This document shows positions 16,258 through 24,563 of a stretch of DNA of 64,000 bases, in pieces (position 1 is the stretch's first letter; each line of letters starts with the position of its first letter). Location of the stretch: assembly GCF_029968015.1 (NCBI RefSeq), contig NZ_JASCIS010000005.1:186001-250000 (forward strand), in the 5' to 3' direction. The translations under genes and the position numbers were made by a program. The notes beneath the pieces were generated by a model. The model worked only from the letters and a program-made list of their open reading frames with translations. It was not told where the DNA came from and ran no database searches. Source of the DNA: Streptomyces luteolus. Its GTDB lineage: Bacteria; Actinomycetota; Actinomycetes; Streptomycetales; Streptomycetaceae.

Positions 16258-18144
16258 TTACTTCTGGGGCTCCCAGAGCGTGGCCGTCGTCAGATACGTG
16301 GGCAGGCTGTCGGGCGTGTCCCGGTTGACCTTGCGGATCCACAGGTGGGCCACCGCCTTGTCGGCGGTCTCCACGCAGAGGCCGACGCCCTTCTTCAGGA
16401 CCGAGTCGTCGCGCAGCTTGTCCAGCGGGACCGGGTTGGGCAGAGAGGTGTCCCGGGCGGCCTTGAGGCAGGCGCTCGGGGTGGGGAACTCGGCGGTGAC
16501 GGTGTTCATGATGCTGCCGTCGGTGGCCTGCAGACCCTCATCCTCCTCGGGTTCGGCGCAGGCGTGGTACGCGAGGGCGCCGAGGTAGTCGGCGGCGTCG
16601 ATGTTGCCGCGGCGGGTCACCCGGAAGTCGTTGTCGATGTCGACGTGCAGGGTGTCGCACTTGGAGACGTTGGTGGCCTTCTCCGGCTTCGGACCGGCGA
16701 TCGTGACCGTCTTGTCCTGCACGGTCAGCCGCCAGCCCGCCTCGGTCCTGGCGCCGCCCGGTTTGGGCTGCTCACCGCCCGAACCGCCTTCCCCGCCACC
16801 GGAGTCGGCGTTCCCGTCGTCGGCACTGCCGTCGCCGGTGGGCTGCTCGGTGTTGTTCTCGCCGGGCTGTTCGGTGCCCTGGCCGTTCGCCTCGTTCGAG
16901 GGGGGCGTGTCGTCCTCGGTGAGCATTTTGTACCCGAGCACCGAGCCCACGCCGACGGCCACCACGGCGACGGCGGCGGCCGCCACGATCAGGCCGGTCT
17001 TCCGGCGGGGCGGCGTCGAGCCCGGCGCGGTCTGCGCCTGGAGCTGCTGGTCCGGTACGGGGGCGGCGTGCTGAGGCGGCGGGGGCGTGCTCGGCGCGAA
17101 GGCGGGCGGCGGCTGGGGCGGCTGCGTCGGCAGGTGCGCGACGGGGGCCGCCTGCGGGGGCTGCTGCATCGACGGCTGCGGGGGCTGGTGCGGGGCCTGG
17201 TGCTGGGCCTGTTGCTGGGCCTGTTGCTGGGCCTGTTGCGGGGTCGACGCGGCGATCCGCATCGTGTGCTCCTGCTGCTGCACGGCCTGCGCCAGGTTCG
17301 GCGGCAGCCACCAGCCCTCCGAGCGGTCGAGCCCGGCCGCGCCCGCGACGGCGTGGCAGTGGTCGACGATCTCCGCCGGGGACGGCCGGGCCGCCGGGTC
17401 CCGGCTCAGACAGCTCTCCAGCAGGCCGCGCAACTCCTGCGGGCAGCCGTCCAGTTGGGGCTCGTTGGCGACGATGCGGTGCAGGATCGCCTGCGAGGGC
17501 CCCTCGCCGTAGGCGTGCGTACCGGTGACCGCGTAGTGCAGCACCAGGCCGAGCGCGAACACGTCGAGGGCCGGGCCGATGTCGCCGCCGGTGGCCTGCT
17601 CCGGGGCCATGTAGGCGGGCGTGCCGAGCGCGACGTTGGTGCCGGTTAGGGCCGCGGTGTCGGCGGCGCGGGCGATGCCGAAGTCGATGACGCGCGGGCC
17701 GTCCGCGCCGAGCAGCACGTTGGACGGCTTGAGGTCGCGGTGCACGATGCCCGCGCCGTGGATCGTCTGCAGCGCCTCGGCCACACCGCCGGCCAACTGC
17801 AGGACCGTGCGCAGCGGAAGGGCCCCGTGCCGGCTCACGGCCTCGGAGAGCGGCGGCCCGGGGACGTAGGCGGTGGCGAGCCAGAGTTCGCCGTCCTCGG
17901 TGCGGCTGTCCAGGACGGGCGCGGTGTACGGACCCTGTACGCGGCGTGCGGCGGCCACCTCCTGGCTGAACCGCTCCTTGAACAGCGGGTCCTGGGCGTA
18001 CTCGCGGCGCACCACCTTCAGGGCGACGGGCTGGCCGCCGCGCGTGTGCGACAGATAGACCACGCCCATGCCGCCCTGGCCGAGGCGCCCTTGCAGCCGG
18101 TAACCGGCTATCTCCCTGGGCTCGTCAGGAGCCAGCTGTTCCAT
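16258..18144 (-). CDS. Membrane-anchored Ser/Thr protein kinase with outside sensor domain
   Basis: The 628-residue Hanks-type kinase has the glycine loop GRLGQGGMGVVY (19-30), catalytic Lys43, HRDLKPSN (135-142), DFG (154-156) and APE (180-182). A Gln/Pro-rich juxtamembrane linker (about 285-380) contains near-identical QAQQ units. One transmembrane helix lies at 384-404, then an acidic Gly/Asn-rich linker (410-470). An outside domain of about 150 residues contains several Cys. It has no PASTA repeats, so it is not a PknB orthologue. The start is ATG 18144. The ligand of the outside domain is unknown. Confidence 0.95.
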   Translation of the reverse strand: MEQLAPDEPREIAGYRLQGRLGQGGMGVVYLSHTRGGQPVALKVVRREYAQDPLFKERFSQEVAAARRVQGPYTAPVLDSRTEDGELWLATAYVPGPPLSEAVSRHGALPLRTVLQLAGGVAEALQTIHGAGIVHRDLKPSNVLLGADGPRVIDFGIARAADTAALTGTNVALGTPAYMAPEQATGGDIGPALDVFALGLVLHYAVTGTHAYGEGPSQAILHRIVANEPQLDGCPQELRGLLESCLSRDPAARPSPAEIVDHCHAVAGAAGLDRSEGWWLPPNLAQAVQQQEHTMRIAASTPQQAQQQAQQQAQHQAPHQPPQPSMQQPPQAAPVAHLPTQPPQPPPAFAPSTPPPPQHAAPVPDQQLQAQTAPGSTPPRRKTGLIVAAAAVAVVAVGVGSVLGYKMLTEDDTPPSNEANGQGTEQPGENNTEQPTGDGSADDGNADSGGGEGGSGGEQPKPGGARTEAGWRLTVQDKTVTIAGPKPEKATNVSKCDTLHVDIDNDFRVTRRGNIDAADYLGALAYHACAEPEEDEGLQATDGSIMNTVTAEFPTPSACLKAARDTSLPNPVPLDKLRDDSVLKKGVGLCVETADKAVAHLWIRKVNRDTPDSLPTYLTTATLWEPQK

Positions 18145-18281
18145 CCGCGTACGCCTCCCCGTTCGTTGGAGTGGACATGATACGAACCGGCGTACGGGCC
18201 TCCGGACCCGCCCGCGTCCTGTCGTCTCGGCCCGTGAAATCCCCTCGCGGCCGTCGCGCGCCCCGTGCTTCGCTGGCGATC

Positions 18282-18713
18282 ATGAGCGCCCTGACGATCC
18301 GTACCGCCGAACCCGCCGACGCCACCGACGTGCTCGCCTTCTGGAAGGAGGCAGCCGAGGGGACCAGCGTCAGCGACGACGAGGCCGGGGTGACCGGGCT
18401 CATCGCGCGCGACCCCGGCGCCCTGCTCCTCGCCGAGGCCGACGGGCTGCTCGTCGGCTCCGTGATCGCGGGCTACGACGGCTGGCGCTGCAGCCTGTAC
18501 CGGCTGGCCGTCCTGCCCTCGCACCGCAGGCGGGGCATCGCGACGGCGCTGCTCGACGCGGCCGAGGAGCGGTTCGTGGTGCTCGGCGGCCGGCGCGGGG
18601 ACGCCATGGTCCTGGAGGCCAACGAGCGGGCGCAGCAGGCCTGGTCGGCGGCCGGTTATCGGCGCGAGGACCACTGGCGGCGCTGGGTGAAGCCACTGGC
18701 CGAGCGAGCCTGA
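18282..18713 (+). CDS. GNAT-family N-acetyltransferase
   Basis: The 143-residue protein is a single GNAT domain. Motif A is LAVLPSHRRRGIATALLDAAE, with the pyrophosphate-binding R-R-x-G-I-A loop, and motif B includes NERAQQAWSAAGYRRED. It should transfer acetyl from acetyl-CoA to an amine; the substrate is unknown. The ATG at 18282 is preferred over the longer frame from 18171, which lacks GNAT homology and overlaps the kinase promoter. It is divergent from the kinase gene. Confidence 0.9.
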   Translation: MSALTIRTAEPADATDVLAFWKEAAEGTSVSDDEAGVTGLIARDPGALLLAEADGLLVGSVIAGYDGWRCSLYRLAVLPSHRRRGIATALLDAAEERFVVLGGRRGDAMVLEANERAQQAWSAAGYRREDHWRRWVKPLAERA

Positions 18714-18734
18714 ACGCTTCCCTGGAGCGCGCCT

Positions 18735-18985
18735 CGGAGCTGGTCCCGGAGCCGGGGCCGGAGGCCGGAGGCCGGAGCTGGTCCCAGACGCCGGAGCCAG
18801 AGCCGGTCCCGAAGCCGGAGCCGGAGCCGGAGGCCCGAGCCGCCGCCCGAGCCGGTCCCGGACGCCGGAGCCAGAGCCGGTCCCGGACACCGGAGCCAGA
18901 GCCGGTCCCGAAGCCCGAGACGGTCCCGGAGGCCCGAGCCGGTCCCGGACGCCGGACCCGGAGCCGGGCCCGAGCTCGGCCCCGC
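18735..18985. repeat. Degenerate 25-bp minisatellite in a gene-free stretch
   Basis: Units of the form GCCGGTCCCGGACGCCGGAG plus CCAGA repeat at 25-bp spacing (clear starts at 18851, 18876 and 18901), with more diverged flanking copies. The region 18714-19191 holds no convincing gene. Minus-strand frames of 172-243 residues across it are Arg/Leu/Gly repeats produced by the repeat itself. Confidence 0.75.
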
Positions 18986-19191
18986 CCCTTCCTTTGCTGG
19001 TCCTTTACTCTGGTAACTCCGCTCCCGCTCGCTTCGAGCCGAGCAGCCGTACCCGAACGAAAGGTGTGAGCGTCCGCCCATGGGCGAGCCTCCCAGTAGC
19101 GTCTCCGTAGCGTCTCCGCGACCAGAAGCACATCGGGCCGACATCGCGCGGCCGTCCCTCCCCTGTCCGATCATGGGACGGAGGTGACCCG
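18986..19191. other. Leader/promoter region before the CNNM operon
   Basis: This stretch contains the tandem near-repeat GTAGCGTCTCC (19095-19115) and ends with GGACGGAGGTGA just before the ATG at 19192, a strong ribosome site. I looked for an M-box magnesium riboswitch and did not find its conserved second half. Nothing else is recognised. Confidence 0.4.
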
Positions 19192-20565
19192 ATGACCGAA
19201 CTGCTCCTGCTCGGCGTGGCCCTGCTGCTCACCCTGGCCTGCGGTGTGTTCGTCGCCGCCGAGTTCTCCCTCACCACCGTCGAGCGCAGCAGCCTCGACC
19301 GTGCCGTCGCCGACGGTGAGCGCGGTGCGGACAGCGCCCAGAAGGCCGTCCGCAGCCTCACCTTCCAGCTGTCCGGCGCGCAGCTCGGCATCACCGTGAC
19401 CGGCCTGGTCATCGGCATGCTCGCCAAGCCGTCGATCGGCAAGCTGCTCTCCGGGCCACTGGACGACCTCGGCCTGTCGAAGAGCGCCGCCGACGGCGTC
19501 GCCCTGACCCTCGGCACCGTGATCTCCACGGTCGTCCTGATGGTCGTCGGCGAGCTCGTCCCGAAGAACTGGGCGATCTCCTCGCCGCTCGCCGTGGCCA
19601 AGCGCGTGGCCACCGCGCAGCGCTGGTTCAGCGCCGCGTTCAAGCCGCTGATCACGCACCTCAACAACACAGCGAACCGCTCCGTGCGCCTGATCGGCCT
19701 GGAGCCCGCCGAGGAGCTGGCGTCCGCGCGCGGCCCGCAGGAGCTGGTCGCCCTGGCCCGGCACTCCGCGAAGGAGGGCGCCCTGGAGGCAGACACGGCC
19801 GAGCTGTTCGTCCGTACGCTCAATCTGGCGGACCTCACCGCCGAGAACGTGATGACGCCGCGCGTGCAGGTGATGGCCCTGGACATCCAGGCCACCGCCG
19901 AGGACGTGGCCACCGCGACCCGCGCCACCGGCCTGTCCCGCTTCCCCGTCTACCGCGGCAACCTCGACTCCGTCGTCGGCGTCGCGCACATCAAGGACGT
20001 GCTCGCCATACCGGCCGAGCGCAGGCCCCGCTTCCCCGTCGCCGAGCTGCTCCGCGAGCCGCTGCTCGTCCCCGAGACGCTCACCGTGGACCGCCTCCTG
20101 GACCGCATCTCCGGCAAGCGCACGATGGCCGTCGTCATCGACGAGTACGGCGGCACGGCCGGCGTCGCCACCCTGGAGGACATCGTCGAGGAGGTCGTCG
20201 GCGAGGTCCGCGACGAGCACGACCCGCACGAGACGTCCGACCTGGCCCCCGCCGGCACCGACGAGCACGGCCGCAGGCTGTACGACGCCGACGGCGCCGC
20301 CCGCACCGACCAGCTCGCGAAGATCGGCCTGCGCACGCCGGACGGCCCGTACGAGACGCTGGCGGGTCTGGTCGCCTCCGAGCTCGGCCGGATTCCCGCG
20401 GCCGGGGACGTGGTCGAGGTCGACGGCTGGCGCCTCGACGTCCTCGACGCCACCGGCCACCGCGCCGCCCGCCTGCTCCTGCACGCACCGCTCGACCTGC
20501 CCGGACGCACCGCCGCGTCCACCGGCCCGACCAGCACGCCCGGGACCGGGGAGGGTGCGCGATGA
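19192..20565 (+). CDS. CNNM/CorC-family transporter-associated protein (DUF21-CBS-CorC)
   Basis: The 457-residue protein has an N-terminal DUF21 membrane domain (helices near residues 3-25, 60-80 and 100-125, with V-V-G-E-L-V-P-K-N). A CBS pair follows (about 215-335; VMTPRVQVMALD, SRFPVYRGNLDSVVGVAHIKD, MAVVIDEYGGTAGVATLEDI), then a C-terminal CorC_HlyC domain (350-440). Members export Mg2+/Co2+ or similar cations. The acidic VPKN motif is intact. The next gene overlaps by 4 nt (ATGA), so this is an operon of two paralogues that may form a heteromer. Confidence 0.93.
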   Translation: MTELLLLGVALLLTLACGVFVAAEFSLTTVERSSLDRAVADGERGADSAQKAVRSLTFQLSGAQLGITVTGLVIGMLAKPSIGKLLSGPLDDLGLSKSAADGVALTLGTVISTVVLMVVGELVPKNWAISSPLAVAKRVATAQRWFSAAFKPLITHLNNTANRSVRLIGLEPAEELASARGPQELVALARHSAKEGALEADTAELFVRTLNLADLTAENVMTPRVQVMALDIQATAEDVATATRATGLSRFPVYRGNLDSVVGVAHIKDVLAIPAERRPRFPVAELLREPLLVPETLTVDRLLDRISGKRTMAVVIDEYGGTAGVATLEDIVEEVVGEVRDEHDPHETSDLAPAGTDEHGRRLYDADGAARTDQLAKIGLRTPDGPYETLAGLVASELGRIPAAGDVVEVDGWRLDVLDATGHRAARLLLHAPLDLPGRTAASTGPTSTPGTGEGAR

Positions 20566-21575
20566 CCGCGATCCAGCTACTGATCGGCCTGGCCACCCTC
20601 GTGGTCAACGCCTTCTTCGTCGGCGCCGAGTTCGCCCTGATCTCGGTCCGCCGCAGCCAGATCGAGCCGCACGCCGAAGGGGGCGACCGGCGGGCCCGCA
20701 GCGTCATGTGGGGCCTGCAGCACGTCTCCGCCCTGATGGCCGCGGCCCAGCTCGGCATCACGCTGTGCACCCTGGTGCTCGGCATCGTCGCCGAGCCCGC
20801 GATCGCCCACCTCCTGGAGCCGGTCTTCGACGCGGTGGGCGTGCCGCACGGCCTGATCCACCCGGTGTCGTTCGTGATCGCCCTCGCCGTGGCCACGTAT
20901 CTGCACATGCTGCTCGGCGAGATGATCCCGAAGAACATCGCGCTCGCCGAACCCGTGCGCAGCGCGCTGCTCCTCGGTCCGCCGCTCGTGGCGACCACGC
21001 GGGCCCTGCGCCCGGTGATCTTCGCGATCAACGCCTTCGCGAACGCCCTGCTCAAGCTGCTCAGGGTGGAGCCCAAGGACGAGGTGGAGGCCACGTTCTC
21101 GGACGACCAGCTGGCCCGGCTCGTCAAGGACTCCGGGGACGCGGGCCTGATCGACGACCGCGCGCAGGAGCGCCTGCACGACGCCCTCGAACTCGGCCGC
21201 CGCCCGGTCCGTGACGTGGTGCTGCCCCTTGAGCAGGTGGTGTACGCGGAGATCGGCGTCACCCCCGAGCAGTTGGAGCGGCTGTCCGCCCGCTCCGGGT
21301 TCTCCCGCTTCCCCGTGGTCGACCAGGGGCGCCGCATCGTGGGCTATCTGCACGTCAAGGACGCCCTCGACGCCTCGCCGCGCGACCTGCCGTTCCAGGT
21401 CAGGGACATGCGCCCGATCGCCCGCGTACGGGAGTCCACTCCGCTCGACGACGTGCTGACCGCGATGCGCCGCAGCCGCACCCACGTGGCGGCGGTCCTC
21501 GGCGAGGACGGGCGGCTCGCGGGCCTGGTGACCATGGAGGACGTCCTGCGGGAGCTGTTCGGCCAGCCCGTCTGA
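20562..21575 (+). CDS. CNNM-family protein (DUF21-CBS), shorter paralogue
   Basis: The 337-residue protein has a DUF21 membrane domain (first helix at residues 3-25, then AAAQLGITLCTLVLGI and GEMIPKNIALAEP) and a CBS pair (about 195-330, ending LVTMEDVLRELFG). Unlike its neighbour it stops before a CorC_HlyC domain. The start ATG overlaps the previous stop as ATGA. Twin genes of this kind, one with and one without the CorC domain, are common in Streptomyces and probably act together in divalent cation balance. Confidence 0.93.
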   Translation: MTAIQLLIGLATLVVNAFFVGAEFALISVRRSQIEPHAEGGDRRARSVMWGLQHVSALMAAAQLGITLCTLVLGIVAEPAIAHLLEPVFDAVGVPHGLIHPVSFVIALAVATYLHMLLGEMIPKNIALAEPVRSALLLGPPLVATTRALRPVIFAINAFANALLKLLRVEPKDEVEATFSDDQLARLVKDSGDAGLIDDRAQERLHDALELGRRPVRDVVLPLEQVVYAEIGVTPEQLERLSARSGFSRFPVVDQGRRIVGYLHVKDALDASPRDLPFQVRDMRPIARVRESTPLDDVLTAMRRSRTHVAAVLGEDGRLAGLVTMEDVLRELFGQPV

Positions 21576-21605
21576 GCGCGGGGGGCCTGTGCGAGAGGGG
21601 TGCTG

Positions 21606-23243
21606 GTGAGTCAACTGGTCCTGCGGGACGTGTCGTTCGGCTACCCCGAGCGGCCGGTCCTGGAGCGGGTCTCGCTGTCCGTGCGGCCCGGTGAGCACGT
21701 CGGCGTGATCGGGGAGAACGGTTCCGGCAAGTCGACGCTGCTGCGGCTCGTCGCGGGGCGTGCCGTGCCCGGCGAGGGCGAGGTGCGGGTGGTGTCGGAC
21801 GGCGGTACGGGGTATCTCGCGCAGACCCTCGAACTGCCGCCGCACGCCACCGTGCAGGACGCCGTGGAGGACGCGCTCGCCGAGCTGCGGGACCTGGAGC
21901 GGCGCATCCGGCTGGCCGAGGAGTCCCTCGGCACGGCCGGTCCCGCGGAGCTCGCCGCGTACGCCGACCTGGTCGCCGCCTTCGAGGCCCGCGACGGCTA
22001 CCGGGCCGACGCGCGCCTGGACGCGGCCCTGCACGGCCTCGGCGTACCGCATCTCGGGCGTGGGCGGACGCTCGGCTCGCTGTCCGGCGGGGAGGCGGCG
22101 CGGCTCGCGCTCGCCTGCGTGCTCGCGGCCGCGCCCGAGCTGCTGCTCCTCGACGAGCCGACCAACCACCTGGACGCGGCCGCCCTCGTCTGGCTGGAGG
22201 AGCGGCTGCGCACCCACCGCGGCACGGTCGTCGCCGTCACCCACGACCGGGTCTTCCTGGACCGGGTCGCGGACACGATCGTCGAGGTCGACGGGGACCG
22301 GCAGAGCGTCGAGCGGTACGGCGGCGGCTGGCACGGCTATCTCGCCCAGCGCACGGCGGCCCGGCTGCGCTGGGAGCAGCGCTACCGCGAGTGGCGGGAC
22401 GAGGTGGAGCGCCAGGAGAAGATCGCCGAGGGCGCCGCCGACCGGCTCTCCTCGGGCTGGCGGATGCGGGACAGCAGCACGTTCGCCAAGTTCTCCAAGC
22501 ACCAGCGGTCGGTGGAGGGCCAGGTGTCCGGCGTCGTCCGCAACGCACGGGAGCGGCTGCGGCGCCTGCGGGCCGATCCGGTGCCGCGGCCGCCGGACCC
22601 GCTGCGGTTCACGGCCGAGCCGGAGGGCGGGGACCACCCGTTCCTGCTGCCCGTGGAGCTGACGGATGTGGCGGTGGGCGAACGTCTGGCCGTGGACCGC
22701 CTCCGCCTCGCGCCGGGCACGCGGCTCCTGGTCACGGGGCCCAACGGCGCGGGCAAGTCCACGCTGCTGGGCGTCCTCGCGGGTTCGGTCACCCCGGACC
22801 GCGGCGAGGTCCAACGCCCGGTCCGCGTCGGCCACTTGCCGCAGGAGGTCCCGTACGACGACGGCTCGGAAGGTGCGCGTACACTCCTCGCCGCCTTCGC
22901 CGCGGGCCTGCCCGGCCTGCCCGAGGACCACGCGGACCGGCTCCTCGCCCTCGGTCTCTTCCGCGAGGCGGACCTCGTGGTTCCGGTACGCGGAGTCTCG
23001 ATCGGCCAGCGCCGCCGCCTGGCCCTGGCCCGCCTGCTCACCCGCCCCGCCGACCTGCTCCTCCTCGACGAGCCCACCAACCACCTCTCCCCCGCCCTGT
23101 CGGAAGACCTGGACCAGGCCCTCGCGACCTACCCCGGCACCCTGGTGATCGTCTCCCACGACCGCCGCCTACGGGCCACGTTCACGGGACACCGGATCGA
23201 GGTGGTCGGGGGTCGGCTTCGGGGGGAGCGAGACTTCGGGTGA
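21606..23243 (+). CDS. ABC-F family ATPase (duplicated ABC domains, no membrane part)
   Basis: The 545-residue protein has two ABC cassettes joined by a charged linker and no membrane helices. Cassette 1 has GENGSGKST, LSGGEAARLALA and LLLLDEPTNHLD; cassette 2 has GPNGAGKST, a degenerate VSIGQRRRLALARLL signature and LLLLDEPTNHLS. ABC-F proteins act on ribosomes as translation factors or in antibiotic protection. The linker region (about 225-305) would be the antibiotic-domain arm. The GTG at 21606 has GAGAGGGG upstream; the GTG at 21600 is too close. No antibiotic cluster is adjacent, so a resistance role is only possible. Confidence 0.88.
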   Translation: MSQLVLRDVSFGYPERPVLERVSLSVRPGEHVGVIGENGSGKSTLLRLVAGRAVPGEGEVRVVSDGGTGYLAQTLELPPHATVQDAVEDALAELRDLERRIRLAEESLGTAGPAELAAYADLVAAFEARDGYRADARLDAALHGLGVPHLGRGRTLGSLSGGEAARLALACVLAAAPELLLLDEPTNHLDAAALVWLEERLRTHRGTVVAVTHDRVFLDRVADTIVEVDGDRQSVERYGGGWHGYLAQRTAARLRWEQRYREWRDEVERQEKIAEGAADRLSSGWRMRDSSTFAKFSKHQRSVEGQVSGVVRNARERLRRLRADPVPRPPDPLRFTAEPEGGDHPFLLPVELTDVAVGERLAVDRLRLAPGTRLLVTGPNGAGKSTLLGVLAGSVTPDRGEVQRPVRVGHLPQEVPYDDGSEGARTLLAAFAAGLPGLPEDHADRLLALGLFREADLVVPVRGVSIGQRRRLALARLLTRPADLLLLDEPTNHLSPALSEDLDQALATYPGTLVIVSHDRRLRATFTGHRIEVVGGRLRGERDFG

Positions 23244-23252
23244 GCCCCCCAT

Positions 23253-23303
23253 TCCGGGGGCCGGCCCCCGGACCCCGCTCCTCAAACGCCGGAGGGGATG
23301 AGC
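23253..23303. repeat. Dispersed intergenic repeat, copy 3
   Basis: GGGGGCCGGCCCCCGG is followed by the core GCTCCTCAAACGCCGGAGGG. It starts just after the ABC-F stop codon and has the same sequence logic as the copies at 1344, 43160 and 55561. It is a probable terminator. Confidence 0.75.
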
Positions 23304-23548
23304 TGTGCAGGCGGGGCTGGGCTCTTAGGGGCGCGGGGAACTGCGCGACCAGCCACGACGGCGCGGCAGCCGAACAACCGGGCACGGGGCAGAGCCCCGA
23401 AGACAAGGGCCAGGGGCGGAGCCCCAAAACAGGCGCCGGGGGCCGGGCCCCGAAGCACCGGGGCGCAGCCCCGTAGAGAGGGTCCGGGGGCGGAGCCCTC
23501 GGGACGTCACAACGCGGGCCGAGGCCGGCGGATACCATCGCTGACGCC
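23304..23548. repeat. Second dispersed repeat type followed by a run of GC hairpins
   Basis: TTAGGGGCGCGGGGAACTGC (from 23325) runs into CGACCAGCCACGACGGCGCG (to about 23378), a repeat unit seen again at 34555-34602 and 55630-55738. Then come four short hairpins of the type GGGGCGGAGCCCC up to 23500. No gene is seen here. The whole stretch 23244-23548 is repeat-derived spacer. Confidence 0.7.
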
Positions 23549-24385
23549 ATGCAGATAAATGCCACCTACACCAGTCTCGTCGCGACAGGCGACTCCTTCA
23601 CCGAGGGCATGTCCGACCGCCTCCCCGACGGCTCCTACCGCGGCTGGGCCGACCTGCTCGCCGAGCGGATGGCGGCCCTACAGCCCGGGTTCCGGTACGC
23701 CAACCTCGCCGTGCGCGGCAAGCTCATCGGGCAGATCGCCGCCGAGCAGGCCGACGCCGCGGCCGCCCTGCGACCCGACGTCGTGACCCTGGTCGGCGGG
23801 CTCAACGACACCCTGCGCCCCAAGTGCGACATGGGCCGCGTACGGGCGCTGCTCGACGAGGCCGTGGAGAAGCTGGCGCCCGCCTGCAAGCAGCTCGTGC
23901 TGATGCGCAGCCCCGGCCGGCAGGGCCCGGTGCTCGAACGGTTCCGGCCGCGGATGGAGGAGCTGTTCGCGCACATCGACCGCCTCGCCGAGCGGCACGG
24001 CGCCCTCGTCGTCGACCTGTACGGCGCGTCCGTGCTCGGCGACCAGCGGCTGTGGGACGTGGACCGACTGCACCTCACCGCCGAGGGGCACCGCCGGGTC
24101 GCGGAGGCGGTGTGGCAGAGGCTCGGGTACGCGGCCGAGGACGACTGGCGGGCCCCGCTGCCCGCCCCCGTCCACCCGCGCTGGGCGCAGCGCCGCGCCG
24201 CCGACGCCCGGTTCGCGCGGGAGCACCTGGGGCCGTGGATCGGCCGCCGCCTGACCGGCCGGTCCTCGGGCGACGGACGCAACGGCGCCCAGTTCGACCC
24301 GGCCGAGGGCAAGGCCTTCTGGATCGGCCCCGCCGAGGACGGCACGCCGGGTCCGGTGACGGGCTGGCACCGCGTCGAGGCCTGA
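23549..24385 (+). CDS. SGNH/GDSL-family hydrolase
   Basis: The 278-residue protein has the four SGNH blocks: block I GDSFTEG (nucleophile Ser near residue 16), block II Gly in NLAVRGKL, block III Asn in VGGLNDTL, and block V D-x-x-H in WDVDRLHLTAEGH. There is no signal peptide, so it should act in the cytoplasm on an ester or thioester. The C-terminal 80 residues (from about 200) form an Arg/Gly-rich extension typical of actinomycete members. The start is ATG 23549. Confidence 0.92.
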   Translation: MQINATYTSLVATGDSFTEGMSDRLPDGSYRGWADLLAERMAALQPGFRYANLAVRGKLIGQIAAEQADAAAALRPDVVTLVGGLNDTLRPKCDMGRVRALLDEAVEKLAPACKQLVLMRSPGRQGPVLERFRPRMEELFAHIDRLAERHGALVVDLYGASVLGDQRLWDVDRLHLTAEGHRRVAEAVWQRLGYAAEDDWRAPLPAPVHPRWAQRRAADARFAREHLGPWIGRRLTGRSSGDGRNGAQFDPAEGKAFWIGPAEDGTPGPVTGWHRVEA

Positions 24386-24563
24386 GCCGCCGTACGGGGC
24401 CGGGGCCGCCCGCGCCCCGGAGCGTCGCGGGGCGCCGCGCCAGGGGCGTCCCCCGACATGCGAAGGGATTGTGCCGATACGGGGTGGCGGGAACTCTCCG
24501 GTGCCTTCTACCGTCTGCCACCCAACAGCCTTCACCAGAACACCAGTTGTCGGGGGTACGCAG

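Noticed and set aside
18656..19174. Minus-strand 172-residue protein
   Set aside because: It is Arg/Leu/Gly repeats produced by the 25-bp array, without homology or ribosome site.
18986..19191. Possible M-box magnesium riboswitch before the CNNM genes
   Set aside because: GGCGAGCCTCCCAGTA resembles GGTGAGGCTCCTACA, but the required second half (ACGCCAATGGGTCAACAGG-like) is absent.
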